The notes under the pieces: model-generated
Seen by the model: only the letters and a program-made list of their open reading frames with translations
Told to the model about the DNA's origin: nothing
Databases searched by the model: none
Translations under genes and position numbers: made by a program
Shown: piece by piece, positions 48,493-57,097 of the stretch
Layout of the letters: each line of letters starts with the position of its first letter
How positions within the stretch are numbered: position 1 is the stretch's first letter
Source: Streptomyces sp. A012304
GTDB taxonomy: Bacteria; Actinomycetota; Actinomycetes; Streptomycetales; Streptomycetaceae
Direction of reading: 5' to 3'
Length of the DNA stretch: 58,476 nt
Assembly (NCBI RefSeq): GCF_026008495.1
Contig: NZ_BQUN01000182.1
Span: 455 to 58,930 of the forward strand

Positions 48493-49947
48493 ATGCCCCT
48501 CCTGGAACCGCCCCGCCAGCCCCGTACCGTCACCCTGCCCCCGCGCCCGGCACGCCACGGGGGCCGGGTGGACGTCCTGGTCGTCGGTGGCGGACCGGCG
48601 GGCACCGCCGCGGCCCACGCGGCCGCCGACGCGGGCGCCGACGTCGTCCTGGTGGAGCGGTACGGCTTCCTCGGCGGCAACGCCACCGCCGCCCTCGTGA
48701 TGCCGCTGATGTCGTTCCACAACGAGCAGAAGCAGGCCGTCTTCGACGGGGCCGGCCTGGACAACCGGCTGCTGCCCGGCGACCACGGCGAGGGCCAACC
48801 GGTCGTGGCCGGGTTCCTGAGGCGGCTGCTGGCACGGCTCACCGCACGCGGCGGCTGCGTTCCCCCCTCACTGGACACCGGCTACACGGTCCCCTTCGAC
48901 CCGGAGATCTTCAAACTGGTCCTCCTCGATCTGCTCGACGAGGCGGGCGTACGGCTGCTGCTGCACGCCTTCGCGTCCACCGCGCTGCCCCTGGACGACG
49001 GCTGGCGGATCGTCTTCGAGACGAAGTCAGGACCCGTCGTGATCGACGCGGGAGTCGTCGTCGACGGCACCGGCGACGGCGACGTGGCCGCCGCCGCCGG
49101 GGCGCCGTTCGAGGTCGGCCGGCCCGAGGACGGACGGGTGCAGCCGATGACGCTGATGTTCCGCGTCGCCGACTTCGACGCCGGCCGCTTCGCCGATTAC
49201 GTGCGCGACCACCCCGACCAGTGGCGCGGCGTGCACGGACTGTGGGACCTCGTCGAGGAGGCCACCAGCGCCGGTGAACTGCGCCTGGCCCGCGAGGACA
49301 TCCTGTTCTTCGGCACCCCCCACCCCCGTGAGCTCGCCGTCAACAGCACCCGGGTCACCAAGGCCCTCGGCATCGACGTGTGGGACCTCACCCGCGCCGA
49401 GTGCGTCGCCCGCCGCCAACTGGAGCAGATCGACCGCTTCCTGCGCGGCCGCGTCCCCGGCTTCGAGGAGGCGTACGCCGTGCAGAGCGGCACCCAGATC
49501 GGGGTGCGCGAGACCCGCCGCATCCTCGGCGACTACCACCTGACGGGCCATGACATCCTGGGCGCCCGGTCCTTCCCGGACGTCGTCGCGCACGGCGCGT
49601 ACCCCGTCGACATCCACAACCCGCGCGGCAAGGGAACCGTCCTGAAACGCGTACCGCGGGGCCGCTTCTACGACATCCCGCTGCGCTGCCTGCTGCCCCT
49701 GGAGACCGAGCGGCTGCTGGTGGCCGGGCGCTGCATCTCCGGCTCCCACGTGGCGCACTCCTCGTACCGCGTCATGCCCATCGCCATGGCGACCGGCCAG
49801 GCCGCGGGCGTGTGCGCCGCGCTCGCCGCACGCAGCGGCCGGACCCCGCGCGAGGTGCCCGCCGACCGGGTGCAGGAGGAACTCCTGCGCCAGGGCGCCC
49901 GGCTGCACCGCACCGCGGACAGCGAGGCACGTGTCGCGGGAGGCTAG
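48493..49947 (+). CDS. FAD-dependent oxidoreductase
   Basis: The protein has 484 residues. An FAD-binding Rossmann motif GGGPAGTAAAHAAADAGAD with following VLVERYGFLGG lies near the N-terminus. GVVVDGTGDGDVAAAAG and the C-terminal LLVAGRCISGSHVAHSSYRVMPIAMATGQAAG close the FAD site. This pattern matches the FAD_oxidored family of flavoprotein dehydrogenases. The substrate is unknown. GGGAAGAAG precedes the ATG. The stop shares the palindrome CTAG with the convergent propeller gene. Pairing with a pyruvyl transferase suggests a role in modifying a sugar or small acid, which is inference. Confidence 0.88.
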   Translation: MPLLEPPRQPRTVTLPPRPARHGGRVDVLVVGGGPAGTAAAHAAADAGADVVLVERYGFLGGNATAALVMPLMSFHNEQKQAVFDGAGLDNRLLPGDHGEGQPVVAGFLRRLLARLTARGGCVPPSLDTGYTVPFDPEIFKLVLLDLLDEAGVRLLLHAFASTALPLDDGWRIVFETKSGPVVIDAGVVVDGTGDGDVAAAAGAPFEVGRPEDGRVQPMTLMFRVADFDAGRFADYVRDHPDQWRGVHGLWDLVEEATSAGELRLAREDILFFGTPHPRELAVNSTRVTKALGIDVWDLTRAECVARRQLEQIDRFLRGRVPGFEEAYAVQSGTQIGVRETRRILGDYHLTGHDILGARSFPDVVAHGAYPVDIHNPRGKGTVLKRVPRGRFYDIPLRCLLPLETERLLVAGRCISGSHVAHSSYRVMPIAMATGQAAGVCAALAARSGRTPREVPADRVQEELLRQGARLHRTADSEARVAGG

Positions 49948-50759
49948 ACATCGTCCTCCGGCGGAGAGTCCGATCCGAGGAACTTCGAGGTCGGTACGAC
50001 GATCAGCGAACCGGACCGAGGGACGGTGAGGAAGACATGGCGCCCGTCCGGGGCGACAGCCACCCCGAAAGCCGACTCGCCCACGAAGACCGCAGGGCCC
50101 GCCTTCTGGGTCGCGGTGTCGATGACGTACAGCTCGGCCGCCCGGTCGAGTGTGTCGCTGACCAGCAAGGCATGACGTCCGTCCGGGGTGAACGCCACGT
50201 CCGTCGCCGCGCACCCCACGACGATCTGCCGGCCGGGAACCACCGTGTTGCTCCCGGTGTCCAGGATCTCCACGACGCAGGTGCCCTCGGTGGCCACGTA
50301 GGCCTGGCGCCCGTCCGGGGCGAGGGCGACCGCGACGGGCGCGCCGGTGTCCAGAGGGCCGGTGGTGCCGACGACCGTGTCGGTCGCCGTGTCGATCAGG
50401 GACAACTCGCTTTGGAAGCTGACCGTCACGTAGGCGTGCCTCCCGTCCGGGGCGACGGCCAGCCCCATGGGAAAGCCCGGCACGGTGACGTCGGCGACGA
50501 CAGCGCGGCCGCGCAGGTCGAGCACGCTGACCCGGTCGGGGTGCTGGGACACGTACGCGCGATATCCGTCCGGAGTGAGCGCCACGCCCACCGGCTCGAA
50601 CTCCAGGGGCACGGTCGCCACGACCGTCCTCGCCGCCGTGTCGACCACGCTGAGCGCGCGGGAGTCGTGGTCGGCCACATAGGCGTGCCGTCCGTCCGGC
50701 GAGAGGGCCACGCCCCTCGGGTTCTGTCCCACGGCAATCGTGGCCACGGCTTCGTCCAT
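49944..50759 (-). CDS. YVTN-type beta-propeller protein
   Basis: The protein has 271 residues with six repeats of about 42 residues of the form V.VG..P.GVA.SPDGR.AYVA......S.VD..T..VV (for example PRGVALSPDGRHAYVAD near the start). It is a seven-bladed or partial beta-propeller. There is no signal peptide, unlike many secreted YVTN proteins, so it is probably cytosolic or co-exported. No catalytic residues can be named. Its TAG stop is on the same four bases (CTAG, 49944-49947) as that of the convergent FAD oxidoreductase. Confidence 0.88.
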   Translation of the reverse strand: MDEAVATIAVGQNPRGVALSPDGRHAYVADHDSRALSVVDTAARTVVATVPLEFEPVGVALTPDGYRAYVSQHPDRVSVLDLRGRAVVADVTVPGFPMGLAVAPDGRHAYVTVSFQSELSLIDTATDTVVGTTGPLDTGAPVAVALAPDGRQAYVATEGTCVVEILDTGSNTVVPGRQIVVGCAATDVAFTPDGRHALLVSDTLDRAAELYVIDTATQKAGPAVFVGESAFGVAVAPDGRHVFLTVPRSGSLIVVPTSKFLGSDSPPEDDV

Positions 50760-50934
50760 ACTCCGAGCCTGACGCCGCCAGGGAGCGACGCAAGCCGGGT
50801 CGTCCGAACGCGGGTGTCCCACCCGGACGGTCCGGTGCGCTGGCGGAGAAGCGGGAGCGGTGATGCCGTGGACATGAGAGCTGCCCGGGGTTCCCTCGCG
50901 CACCGCGTATCGGCTCCGTAGGGAGGTCACCGCC

Positions 50935-51756
50935 ATGGTCGGGCACACCGGGTCCCGGAAGGGACCGGAACGCGATCGTTCCACCTTGACGCACAAGGCC
51001 GGGTACGTCCTGCGCCACCCCGATCGCGTCGCCCCCTACCTGCGCCGTGCCGCCCGCGACACCTGGCTGCGGCTGAAGCACCGCGACCATGTGGGCTACT
51101 ACCGGGCGGTGATGGCCCACGACACCCGCCGCGACCCGGAGGCGGCCGTCGGCAGCCGGACCCATGAGCGCTGGCTGGCCCTCGGGCGGATGCAGTTCGA
51201 CTACCTCCTCGGGCACGGCCTGCTGCCCGAGCACAGGATGCTCGACATCGGCTGCGGCAACCTGCGCGGCGGCTGGCGCTTCATCGACTACCTCGACCCC
51301 GGCAACTACTACGGCATCGACATCTCACCCGACATCCTCATCGCCGCGAAGCGGACACTCACCGAGCGCCGGCTCCAGGACAAGCTGCCCCACCTGACCC
51401 TGACCGGCGACCTCACCCTCGACTTCCTCCCCGGCGAGCACTTCGACGTCGTCCACGCCCACAGCGTCTTCTCCCACTCCCCGCCGCATGTCATCGAGGA
51501 GTGCCTGGCCCACGTCGGACGTGTCCTGACCGACAAGGGCTTCTTCGACTTCACCTTCGACCGCACCCAGGGCAGCGAACACCACGTCCTGCGCGAGGAC
51601 TTCTACTACCGCACCGAGACCCTCCTCGCCCTCGCCCGCCGACACGGCCTGCACGCACGCTTCATGCCCGACTGGGAACAGCTCCCGCACGGCCAGTCCA
51701 AGATCCGGGTGAGCCGCTCACCGCTGCCGGACCCACCGCCGCCGTCGGGAAGCTGA
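50935..51756 (+). CDS. Class I SAM-dependent methyltransferase
   Basis: The protein has 273 residues. A basic N-terminal region (about 1-95) precedes motif I, MLDIGCGNLRGG, then YYGIDIS (the acidic residue binding the SAM ribose), FDVVHAHSVFSHSPP (motif IV) and a post-strand DKGFFDFTFDRT. The substrate is not identifiable. GGGAGG precedes the ATG by 8 nt. It is divergent from the propeller gene across 175 bp. Confidence 0.88.
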   Translation: MVGHTGSRKGPERDRSTLTHKAGYVLRHPDRVAPYLRRAARDTWLRLKHRDHVGYYRAVMAHDTRRDPEAAVGSRTHERWLALGRMQFDYLLGHGLLPEHRMLDIGCGNLRGGWRFIDYLDPGNYYGIDISPDILIAAKRTLTERRLQDKLPHLTLTGDLTLDFLPGEHFDVVHAHSVFSHSPPHVIEECLAHVGRVLTDKGFFDFTFDRTQGSEHHVLREDFYYRTETLLALARRHGLHARFMPDWEQLPHGQSKIRVSRSPLPDPPPPSGS

Positions 51757-51841
51757 CGGCCTCAGCCAGTAGGTTGTCGCCCGAACGACGATCATGCCCG
51801 AGGCGGCGGAAGCGAGAGCGCCGCCGGGAAGTGGGGGACAG

Positions 51842-52540
51842 ATGGCGATACCCGAGCGTCCTGAGCCGTTGGATCCGGCTGTCGAGACGGCCGCGGCGGC
51901 CGGCGACGTGGCCGCGATGAGACAGCTGGGGCAGTACCTCTACGCATGCGGCAGCGCGGACCGGGCCGAGAAGTGGCTGCTCGCCGCCGCTGAGGCCGGT
52001 GACGCCGAGGCGATGTACACGCTGTCGCGGGTCCACCACGACCGGGCGGTGAGGGCGACCCCGCACGGCCGGGCCCATGACCTCACGGCCGCGTCCTGGT
52101 GCAGGCGCGCCGCGGAGGCGGGCTCCGTCAGCGCGATCCGGGGCATGAGCTCCTGGGCGGACCCCGGCGAACGCGAGTTCTGGTACCGGGAGGCCATCCG
52201 GACCGGTGATCCGTACGCGCCCTCGTCCCTCGCCGGCCTGCTCGCCGAGGAGGGACGCACGGCGGAAGCCGAGCACCTGTACCGGGAAGACACCGATGTG
52301 CCCGGACTCATCGGCGACTTCGCCCGCCAGGAACTGGCCTACCTCCTCATGCGGCAGGGACGCCTGGAGGAAGCCGCGGGGTACTGGACGCGCAACGCGC
52401 AAGCGGGTTCCTCGGAGGCGGCCCGGCAACTGGCCGGTGTTCTCGAGGAGCTGGGCAGGCCCGAGGAGGCCGCCGTGTGGCGCGGACGGGTCGACGCGCT
52501 GCGCGCCCGCGAACGCGAGGACGAGCCACCCCTGCGCTGA
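51842..52540 (+). CDS. Sel1/TPR-type helical repeat protein
   Basis: The protein has 232 residues from ATG 51842, which follows GGGGGA closely; an earlier ATG at 51794 has no ribosome site. It has five or six helical-hairpin repeats of 30-36 residues with the A..G...A......AA..G...A pattern (AEKWLLAAAEAGDAEAMYTL, CRRAAEAGSVSAIRGM, AEHLYREDTDVPG, AAGYWTRNAQAGSSEAARQL). Such repeats mediate protein binding. No partner is evident. Confidence 0.82.
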   Translation: MAIPERPEPLDPAVETAAAAGDVAAMRQLGQYLYACGSADRAEKWLLAAAEAGDAEAMYTLSRVHHDRAVRATPHGRAHDLTAASWCRRAAEAGSVSAIRGMSSWADPGEREFWYREAIRTGDPYAPSSLAGLLAEEGRTAEAEHLYREDTDVPGLIGDFARQELAYLLMRQGRLEEAAGYWTRNAQAGSSEAARQLAGVLEELGRPEEAAVWRGRVDALRAREREDEPPLR

Positions 52541-52617
52541 TCACTGGGGAAAACCCCCTGTCCGCCGAGGGGTTGGCCGGATGGCCGGCGACACCCCGGC
52601 ATCCGTACGGTCACGGC

Positions 52618-53886
52618 ATGAAACACATCACGCGGTTACTGGTGGTCCCGGCGGTGGCGGTGGCGCTGACGGCGAGCGGCGCGACGAACGTGCTCGCGCA
52701 GGAGAAGGAGACGCCCCGGACGGCGGCTGTCGCGCCCACGGCACCGGACGGGGTGCGGGGCACGGTCGTCTCGGCCGACCCGCTGCGCACACTGACCGCC
52801 GAAGAGGTCGCGACCGAGCTGGCGGGGGACGAGGACGGGGCGTGGGACACCGGCGCCGTGCGGTACGGGCTGGACACCTTCCGGATCGTGTACCGCACGG
52901 TGGACCCGCACGGCCGGCCCACCACCGCCAGCGGAGTGCTGGCCCTGCCCCGCAGCGGTGAACGGCGACTGCGGACCGTGTCGTTCACGCACGGCACCGA
53001 ACTGTTCAAGCGCGACGTCGCCTCCGTCTCGACCAGCGTGTGGGACCAGGCACCCGCCCTGACCTACGCCTCCGCCGGCTTCGCCGCGGTGCTGCCCGAC
53101 TACCTCGGTCTGGGCCTGGGCCCCGGCCCGCACCCCTGGATGGACGTGCCCTCGGAGACGACGGCCGCCCTGGACATGCTGCGCGCGTCCCGCGCCGTCG
53201 CGGCGGCCCAGAAACGGGAGCTGCGGCGCGAGGTGCTGGTCACCGGCTTCTCCCAGGGCGCTTCGGCGGCACTGGGACTGGCCCGGTCGCTCCAGGACGG
53301 CGCCGACGGATGGTTCCGGCTGCGCGCGGTGGCGCCCATCAGCGGCGCCTACGCGTTCCGCGACGCGGAGCTGCCCGCGTTGCTGTCCGGACGGACCGAG
53401 CCGAAGGCGAGCGTGATCTACGCGGCGCTGACCCTGGTCGCCTTCGACCGCCTGCACCATCTGTACGACACGCCGGCCCAGGTGTTCCGCGCGCCGTACG
53501 ACCGCACGATCGAAGGCCTGCTGGACGGCACACACTCCGGCCCGGAGGTCGTGGCCGGCACCCCGGACTCCCTCGACGCGCTGCTCACGCCCCGGGGCCG
53601 GGCGATGCTGGCCCACCCGACGGGGCGGCTGGCGGCGGCCCTGCGTGTCGCCGACGGCGTGTGCGCCGACTGGGCGCCGCGCGTTCCGATCCGGCTCTAC
53701 TACGCGGACGCGGACGAGCAGGCCGTCACCGAGAACACCGCCCACTGCCACGCCGCCCTGCGCGCCCGCGGTGTCGACGTCCCGCTGGTCGGCCTCGGCA
53801 CCCCCGACTACGGCGGCTCCCGCCACCTCGGCTCCCAGCAGAAGGGAACCGCCGCCGTGGTGCGCTGGTTCCGGTCCCTGAGCTGA
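52618..53886 (+). CDS. Secreted lipase-like alpha/beta hydrolase with a TTA codon
   Basis: The protein has 422 residues. A signal peptide runs to about residue 27 (LLVVPAVAVALTASGATNVLA). The catalytic domain is an alpha/beta hydrolase of the secretory lipase type: FTHGTELF, LPDYLGLGLGPG and nucleophile elbow GFSQG (Ser212), with His403 (GSRHLGS) as the likely base and an Asp in YYADADEQ. Codon 7 (52636-52638) is TTA, the leucine codon read by the bldA tRNA in Streptomyces. Translation is therefore expected to be favoured during development. No strong ribosome site is seen before the ATG. Confidence 0.88.
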   Translation: MKHITRLLVVPAVAVALTASGATNVLAQEKETPRTAAVAPTAPDGVRGTVVSADPLRTLTAEEVATELAGDEDGAWDTGAVRYGLDTFRIVYRTVDPHGRPTTASGVLALPRSGERRLRTVSFTHGTELFKRDVASVSTSVWDQAPALTYASAGFAAVLPDYLGLGLGPGPHPWMDVPSETTAALDMLRASRAVAAAQKRELRREVLVTGFSQGASAALGLARSLQDGADGWFRLRAVAPISGAYAFRDAELPALLSGRTEPKASVIYAALTLVAFDRLHHLYDTPAQVFRAPYDRTIEGLLDGTHSGPEVVAGTPDSLDALLTPRGRAMLAHPTGRLAAALRVADGVCADWAPRVPIRLYYADADEQAVTENTAHCHAALRARGVDVPLVGLGTPDYGGSRHLGSQQKGTAAVVRWFRSLS

Positions 53887-53936
53887 CACCCCACACGGAC
53901 GCTTCCACCACGGGGCGCCGCACCTACCATGACCGC

Positions 53937-54278
53937 ATGGCCCTCGACCTCTTCGCCGGCATCCCGGTCAGCGACTACCCGACGGCGCTGGACTGGTACG
54001 AACGGCTGCTCGGATCCCCGCCGACCTTCGTCGTCAGTGACACCGAGGCGGTATGGGAACTCGCGGAGCACCGGTCGGTGTTCATCGAGCACCGGCCGGG
54101 ACGCGCCGGCCAAGCCCTGCACACCGTCTTCGTCGACGACTTCGACAGCCGTGTCGCCGAGATCGCCGGTCGCGGGCTGGAGCCCACCCAGCGGGAGACC
54201 TACCCGAACGGCGTGCGCAAGGCCGTCTACCGCGACCCGGACGGAAACGAGATCGGGTTCGGCGGCGCCCCGCTCTGA
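53937..54278 (+). CDS. VOC (glyoxalase/bleomycin-resistance fold) protein
   Basis: The protein has 113 residues. A babba arrangement is visible: FAGIPVSDYPTALDWYERLLG at the start, then HTVFVDDFDSRVAEIAGRGL and the closing RKAVYRDPDGNEIGFGG with the C-terminal metal-site Glu. The family includes dioxygenases, glyoxalases and drug-binding proteins. Too small for most dioxygenases; its role is not assignable. It follows the lipase gene by 50 nt. Confidence 0.85.
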   Translation: MALDLFAGIPVSDYPTALDWYERLLGSPPTFVVSDTEAVWELAEHRSVFIEHRPGRAGQALHTVFVDDFDSRVAEIAGRGLEPTQRETYPNGVRKAVYRDPDGNEIGFGGAPL

Positions 54279-54430
54279 CCGCCGTCCGTCAGCAGCGGTC
54301 GCGGTGCGGCTGTGGAGGCGGGCGAGCGCGGCGAGCACGCGGCGGTGGCCGCTGTCGCCGGGCGGCAGGCGCAGCCGACACCGTGAGGGTGGAGCCCTCT
54401 GCACCCCCATAACGGCATAAAGTGCACTGT

Positions 54431-54643
54431 ATGGGAACGAACGAGGACAGGCGTCCGGCCCCGGGTGAGGGCGAGCAGGGCGACGACGCCGAGCGCCGGG
54501 CGGCCGAGAAGTACGTCAGCGACCTGCTGGCACGGGGCGAGGCGGTGTTCGAGGGCGAGGAGCCGACACCCGGCACGACGCATGTCGTCAAGCGCGAGGA
54601 CGACGGACGGCTGACCGTCCGCCGTCTGCGCTATTCCCGCTGA
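54431..54643 (+). CDS. Small hypothetical acidic protein
   Basis: The protein has 70 residues from ATG 54431; an in-frame GTG at 54422 would add three residues. It is charged, with a predicted helix (AERRAAEKYVSDLLARGEAVF) and a C-terminal beta-like part (THVVKREDDGRLTVRRLRYSR). No family is recognised. Upstream is a local A/T-rich patch (CATAACGGCATAAAGTG) that might be promoter, and no strong ribosome site. Its stop lies 6 bp from that of the convergent metalloprotease gene. Confidence 0.6.
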   Translation: MGTNEDRRPAPGEGEQGDDAERRAAEKYVSDLLARGEAVFEGEEPTPGTTHVVKREDDGRLTVRRLRYSR

Positions 54644-54649
54644 CTTCTT

Positions 54650-56080
54650 CTAGTCGAAGCAGCGGCGCACCAGAGTGAGGCCGTCCGTGGTCTCACTGCG
54701 GGTGATCTCGTGCGTCTTCAGCCGGGCGGGGTTGTCGTCGACGATCGCCGTGTCGGAGCGGTGCTCCGGGGGTACGTCGACCCGGCCGCGGCGCATGAGG
54801 TCCGCCAGGAACGAGGTGGCGACCTGCTCGGGGTCCGCGGGCCGCAGCGAGCCGCCGGCGGGGTCGGCGCCGGCGACGCCGAACCGCCGCACCTCACCGG
54901 GGGCCCTGAGGGTGAGCGGCCCCTTGATGCCGTACGTCATCCCCTGCACCGTGACGGTCGTCAGGCCCTCGTCGTCGCTGCCGCCCGGGGTCGCCTCGGT
55001 GAACCCGGCGCTTCGGCGCGCCACCTCGGCCGCGGTGATGGACGTGGCGGCATCCAGGGAGAGGATGCCGTGCCGGATGAACGCCGCGCGCAGGGACTGG
55101 CCGTGGGCGCCGCCGAACCGGCGCTGGTCCGCGGCGATCATGTGCCCCGCGACCTGCGCGTAGTAGGCGGACACCACGGGCGCGGCCACGACGGCGTCCA
55201 CGAGCAGCTGGCCCGCGATCTCCGCCGCCCTCGCCAGAGCGGCCTGGTCCTGCGCGGGCTGCTGCCGGAAGATGCCGGCCACGATCCTCAGGAACGCGCC
55301 GCTGAACACGCGGGAGAACGAGTGCGGCCCGCTGGTCAGCATGTTCGCCGGCCCGAGCGGTGGCAGCTGCACCGGGTCCTGGTAGAAGAACCTGTTCGAC
55401 ATGTTGCGCAGGCAGTCCGGATCGACCGCGTCCCGGTTGAGCTGGCGGATCGCCCAGCCCATCTGCTCGGCCATCCTCGACACCCGTGAGGACAGCTCCA
55501 GGTTGCCCTGCGTCTCGGTCAGCACGGTGACCCGCAGCGACTCCATCTGGAGCGCGGTCAGCAGGGCGCTGATGTCGCCGAACGCCTCGTGCAGCGCGTC
55601 GGCCTCGTGCATGGCGGCGTTGAACAGCTGGGGCCGCAGGGCGTCGAGGACCGCGTGGCCCAGCTCGTGCCGGACGATCTCGGGGCTCTGCGCCGAGAAG
55701 ACCTCCACGCCCGCCACGGTCTGGTGGAAGAACTCCAGGCCTCTGCGGGTGTAGAAGGCGTTGAGGTCGATGCCCTCGTCGAGGTGCGCGGTGAGCACCC
55801 GTCCGACCGACGGGACCCATTGGGTTCCCGACGGCACCAGCGGCCCCCACATCCGGCTGCCGCTGCTGAGCGCGTCGGCCGCCACCCAGTAGCGGAACGC
55901 CGGCGTGCCCGGCCCGGCGCTGTCCGGCTGCGGCGCGGGCTCCGCGATGGCCGTGGGGAAGGGCTGTGTCTCGAGCTGCGGTACGGGATGCCGTACCGGG
56001 ACGACCCCCGGAGGGGATCCGGGGTCGTCCTCGTACACCAGAACGGTCTGCTCCATCGCGTGCTGCTGTTGCACCGTCAT
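54650..56080 (-). CDS. Thermolysin-like zinc metalloprotease without signal peptide
   Basis: The protein has 476 residues. The zinc site is HELGH (138-142), and a third ligand is likely Glu165 in HEAFGDI, 23 residues after the second His. This matches the gluzincin layout of thermolysin (HELTH ... NEAISDI). The N-terminal 60 residues are Pro/Gln-rich and there is no signal peptide or propeptide of the usual kind. It is therefore either cytosolic or exported by a non-classical route. GGAG precedes the ATG. It lies directly downstream of, and on the same strand as, a nuclease-like gene that also lacks a signal peptide. Confidence 0.82.
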   Translation of the reverse strand: MTVQQQHAMEQTVLVYEDDPGSPPGVVPVRHPVPQLETQPFPTAIAEPAPQPDSAGPGTPAFRYWVAADALSSGSRMWGPLVPSGTQWVPSVGRVLTAHLDEGIDLNAFYTRRGLEFFHQTVAGVEVFSAQSPEIVRHELGHAVLDALRPQLFNAAMHEADALHEAFGDISALLTALQMESLRVTVLTETQGNLELSSRVSRMAEQMGWAIRQLNRDAVDPDCLRNMSNRFFYQDPVQLPPLGPANMLTSGPHSFSRVFSGAFLRIVAGIFRQQPAQDQAALARAAEIAGQLLVDAVVAAPVVSAYYAQVAGHMIAADQRRFGGAHGQSLRAAFIRHGILSLDAATSITAAEVARRSAGFTEATPGGSDDEGLTTVTVQGMTYGIKGPLTLRAPGEVRRFGVAGADPAGGSLRPADPEQVATSFLADLMRRGRVDVPPEHRSDTAIVDDNPARLKTHEITRSETTDGLTLVRRCFD

Positions 56081-56135
56081 CGCGGCTCCATGAGGGGAAG
56101 GGGGAGGGGGATTTCTGAGCAAGAGTCCCCTATGT

Positions 56136-56166
56136 CCAGTACGTGCCATGTAGCCGCTTGTGTCAA
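56136..56166 (-). promoter_or_regulatory. Possible promoter of the metalloprotease gene
   Basis: On the minus strand TTGACA (56166-56161) is a perfect -35 hexamer. The nearest -10-like hexamer is TACTGG (56141-56136) after a 19-nt spacer, which is a poor match. It sits about 55 bp before the ATG. A short inverted repeat (TGTGT/ACACA, 56159-56176) overlaps the -35. Confidence 0.3.
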
Positions 56167-56230
56167 TTCGAACACAGAGGGTGACATGTCCGCCTGGCTG
56201 CCCTGACCCCCGCAGGAGTCCGCGTTCCGC

Positions 56231-57097
56231 TCAGTCCTCCTCGAAGACGAGCTCCTCGGGTGCGTGGATCATCTTCACGGTCGTGCCGTCGACCTTGACC
56301 ACCGCGTCGAGACCGGTGGTGAACTGGCCGGTGGGCAGGACGAGGAAGCGGTCGGCCTGCTGGTCCAGGAAGGCGGGGAAGCCGGAGAGGTCGGTGTCAC
56401 CCAGGTTGAGGTAGTCGATGAGGCGACGGAAGAGCTTCGGGAAGACGACCACGTCCTCGGTGAGCGAGGACACGCCGGTGACGGTCGCTCCCTTGAGGGT
56501 CGCGTCCTCGGCCCACAGTCCCTTGGGCGGCGTGGCGGTTCGCGCCTTCTGGGCCGTGGCCGTCAGCGCGTTGCGCAGGTCGTGGAAGAGGGTCTGGTAG
56601 TAGAGCGGATACGCCAGCCCTTCCGCGAGCAGGTGGTGGTTGACGGTGTTCTCCAGCATCGCCGTGTCCATGAACACGCTCGTCCCGCTGGCGGCCGGGG
56701 GAGTGCCGCGCCCGGCGAAGGCGATGCAGCGGCGGCCCGGGTCGACGCCCCGCGTCAGGATGAAGCCGGGCGCGCTCGCCGGGGTCGAGGCCGTCACCGT
56801 CTCGTCCGGCTCGCGCGTGACGCTGGTGAAGCCCACCCAGGACAACAGCGCGTCACGGGCCGCGTGGGCGTGGGTGAGCGGCTGATGGACGGTGGGGCCG
56901 GTGCGGGAGTAGTGGGTCTCGAGGGTGTCGATGGCCTCCAGGCGCAGCTTGCCCCGGCCGGCCGCATTGCGCTTGACCTTGCGGGGGCTGTCGATGAGGT
57001 CCCACTCGTCCGGGTCGTCGGGCCGGAAGTGGATGGTGTCCCCGTCCGGCTGGGTCCCCACGATCTCGTACGAACCCTTGATCAGCAGCATGGACAT
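56231..57097 (-). CDS. Staphylococcal-nuclease-like protein (TNase fold)
   Basis: The protein has 288 residues. The first 170 align with staphylococcal nuclease motifs: PDGDT (17-21), then LRLEAIDTLET, which supplies Arg52, Asp57, Thr58 and Glu60 at the positions of Arg35, Asp40, Thr41 and Glu43. A later GRRCIAF could give the second catalytic Arg, and VNHHLLAEGLAYPLYY matches the typical C-terminal helix. An insert (25-50) and about 120 extra C-terminal residues are unusual. There is no signal peptide. GAGAGGAG precedes the ATG. The downstream neighbour is the metalloprotease, so the two may be cotranscribed or coregulated. Confidence 0.75.
   Translation of the reverse strand: MSMLLIKGSYEIVGTQPDGDTIHFRPDDPDEWDLIDSPRKVKRNAAGRGKLRLEAIDTLETHYSRTGPTVHQPLTHAHAARDALLSWVGFTSVTREPDETVTASTPASAPGFILTRGVDPGRRCIAFAGRGTPPAASGTSVFMDTAMLENTVNHHLLAEGLAYPLYYQTLFHDLRNALTATAQKARTATPPKGLWAEDATLKGATVTGVSSLTEDVVVFPKLFRRLIDYLNLGDTDLSGFPAFLDQQADRFLVLPTGQFTTGLDAVVKVDGTTVKMIHAPEELVFEED

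Noticed and set aside
53929..54420. Overlapping + frame starting at 53929 as an alternative to the VOC gene
   Set aside because: Its translation is Ser/Arg/Pro-rich with no motif, while the 53937 frame has a clear VOC pattern.
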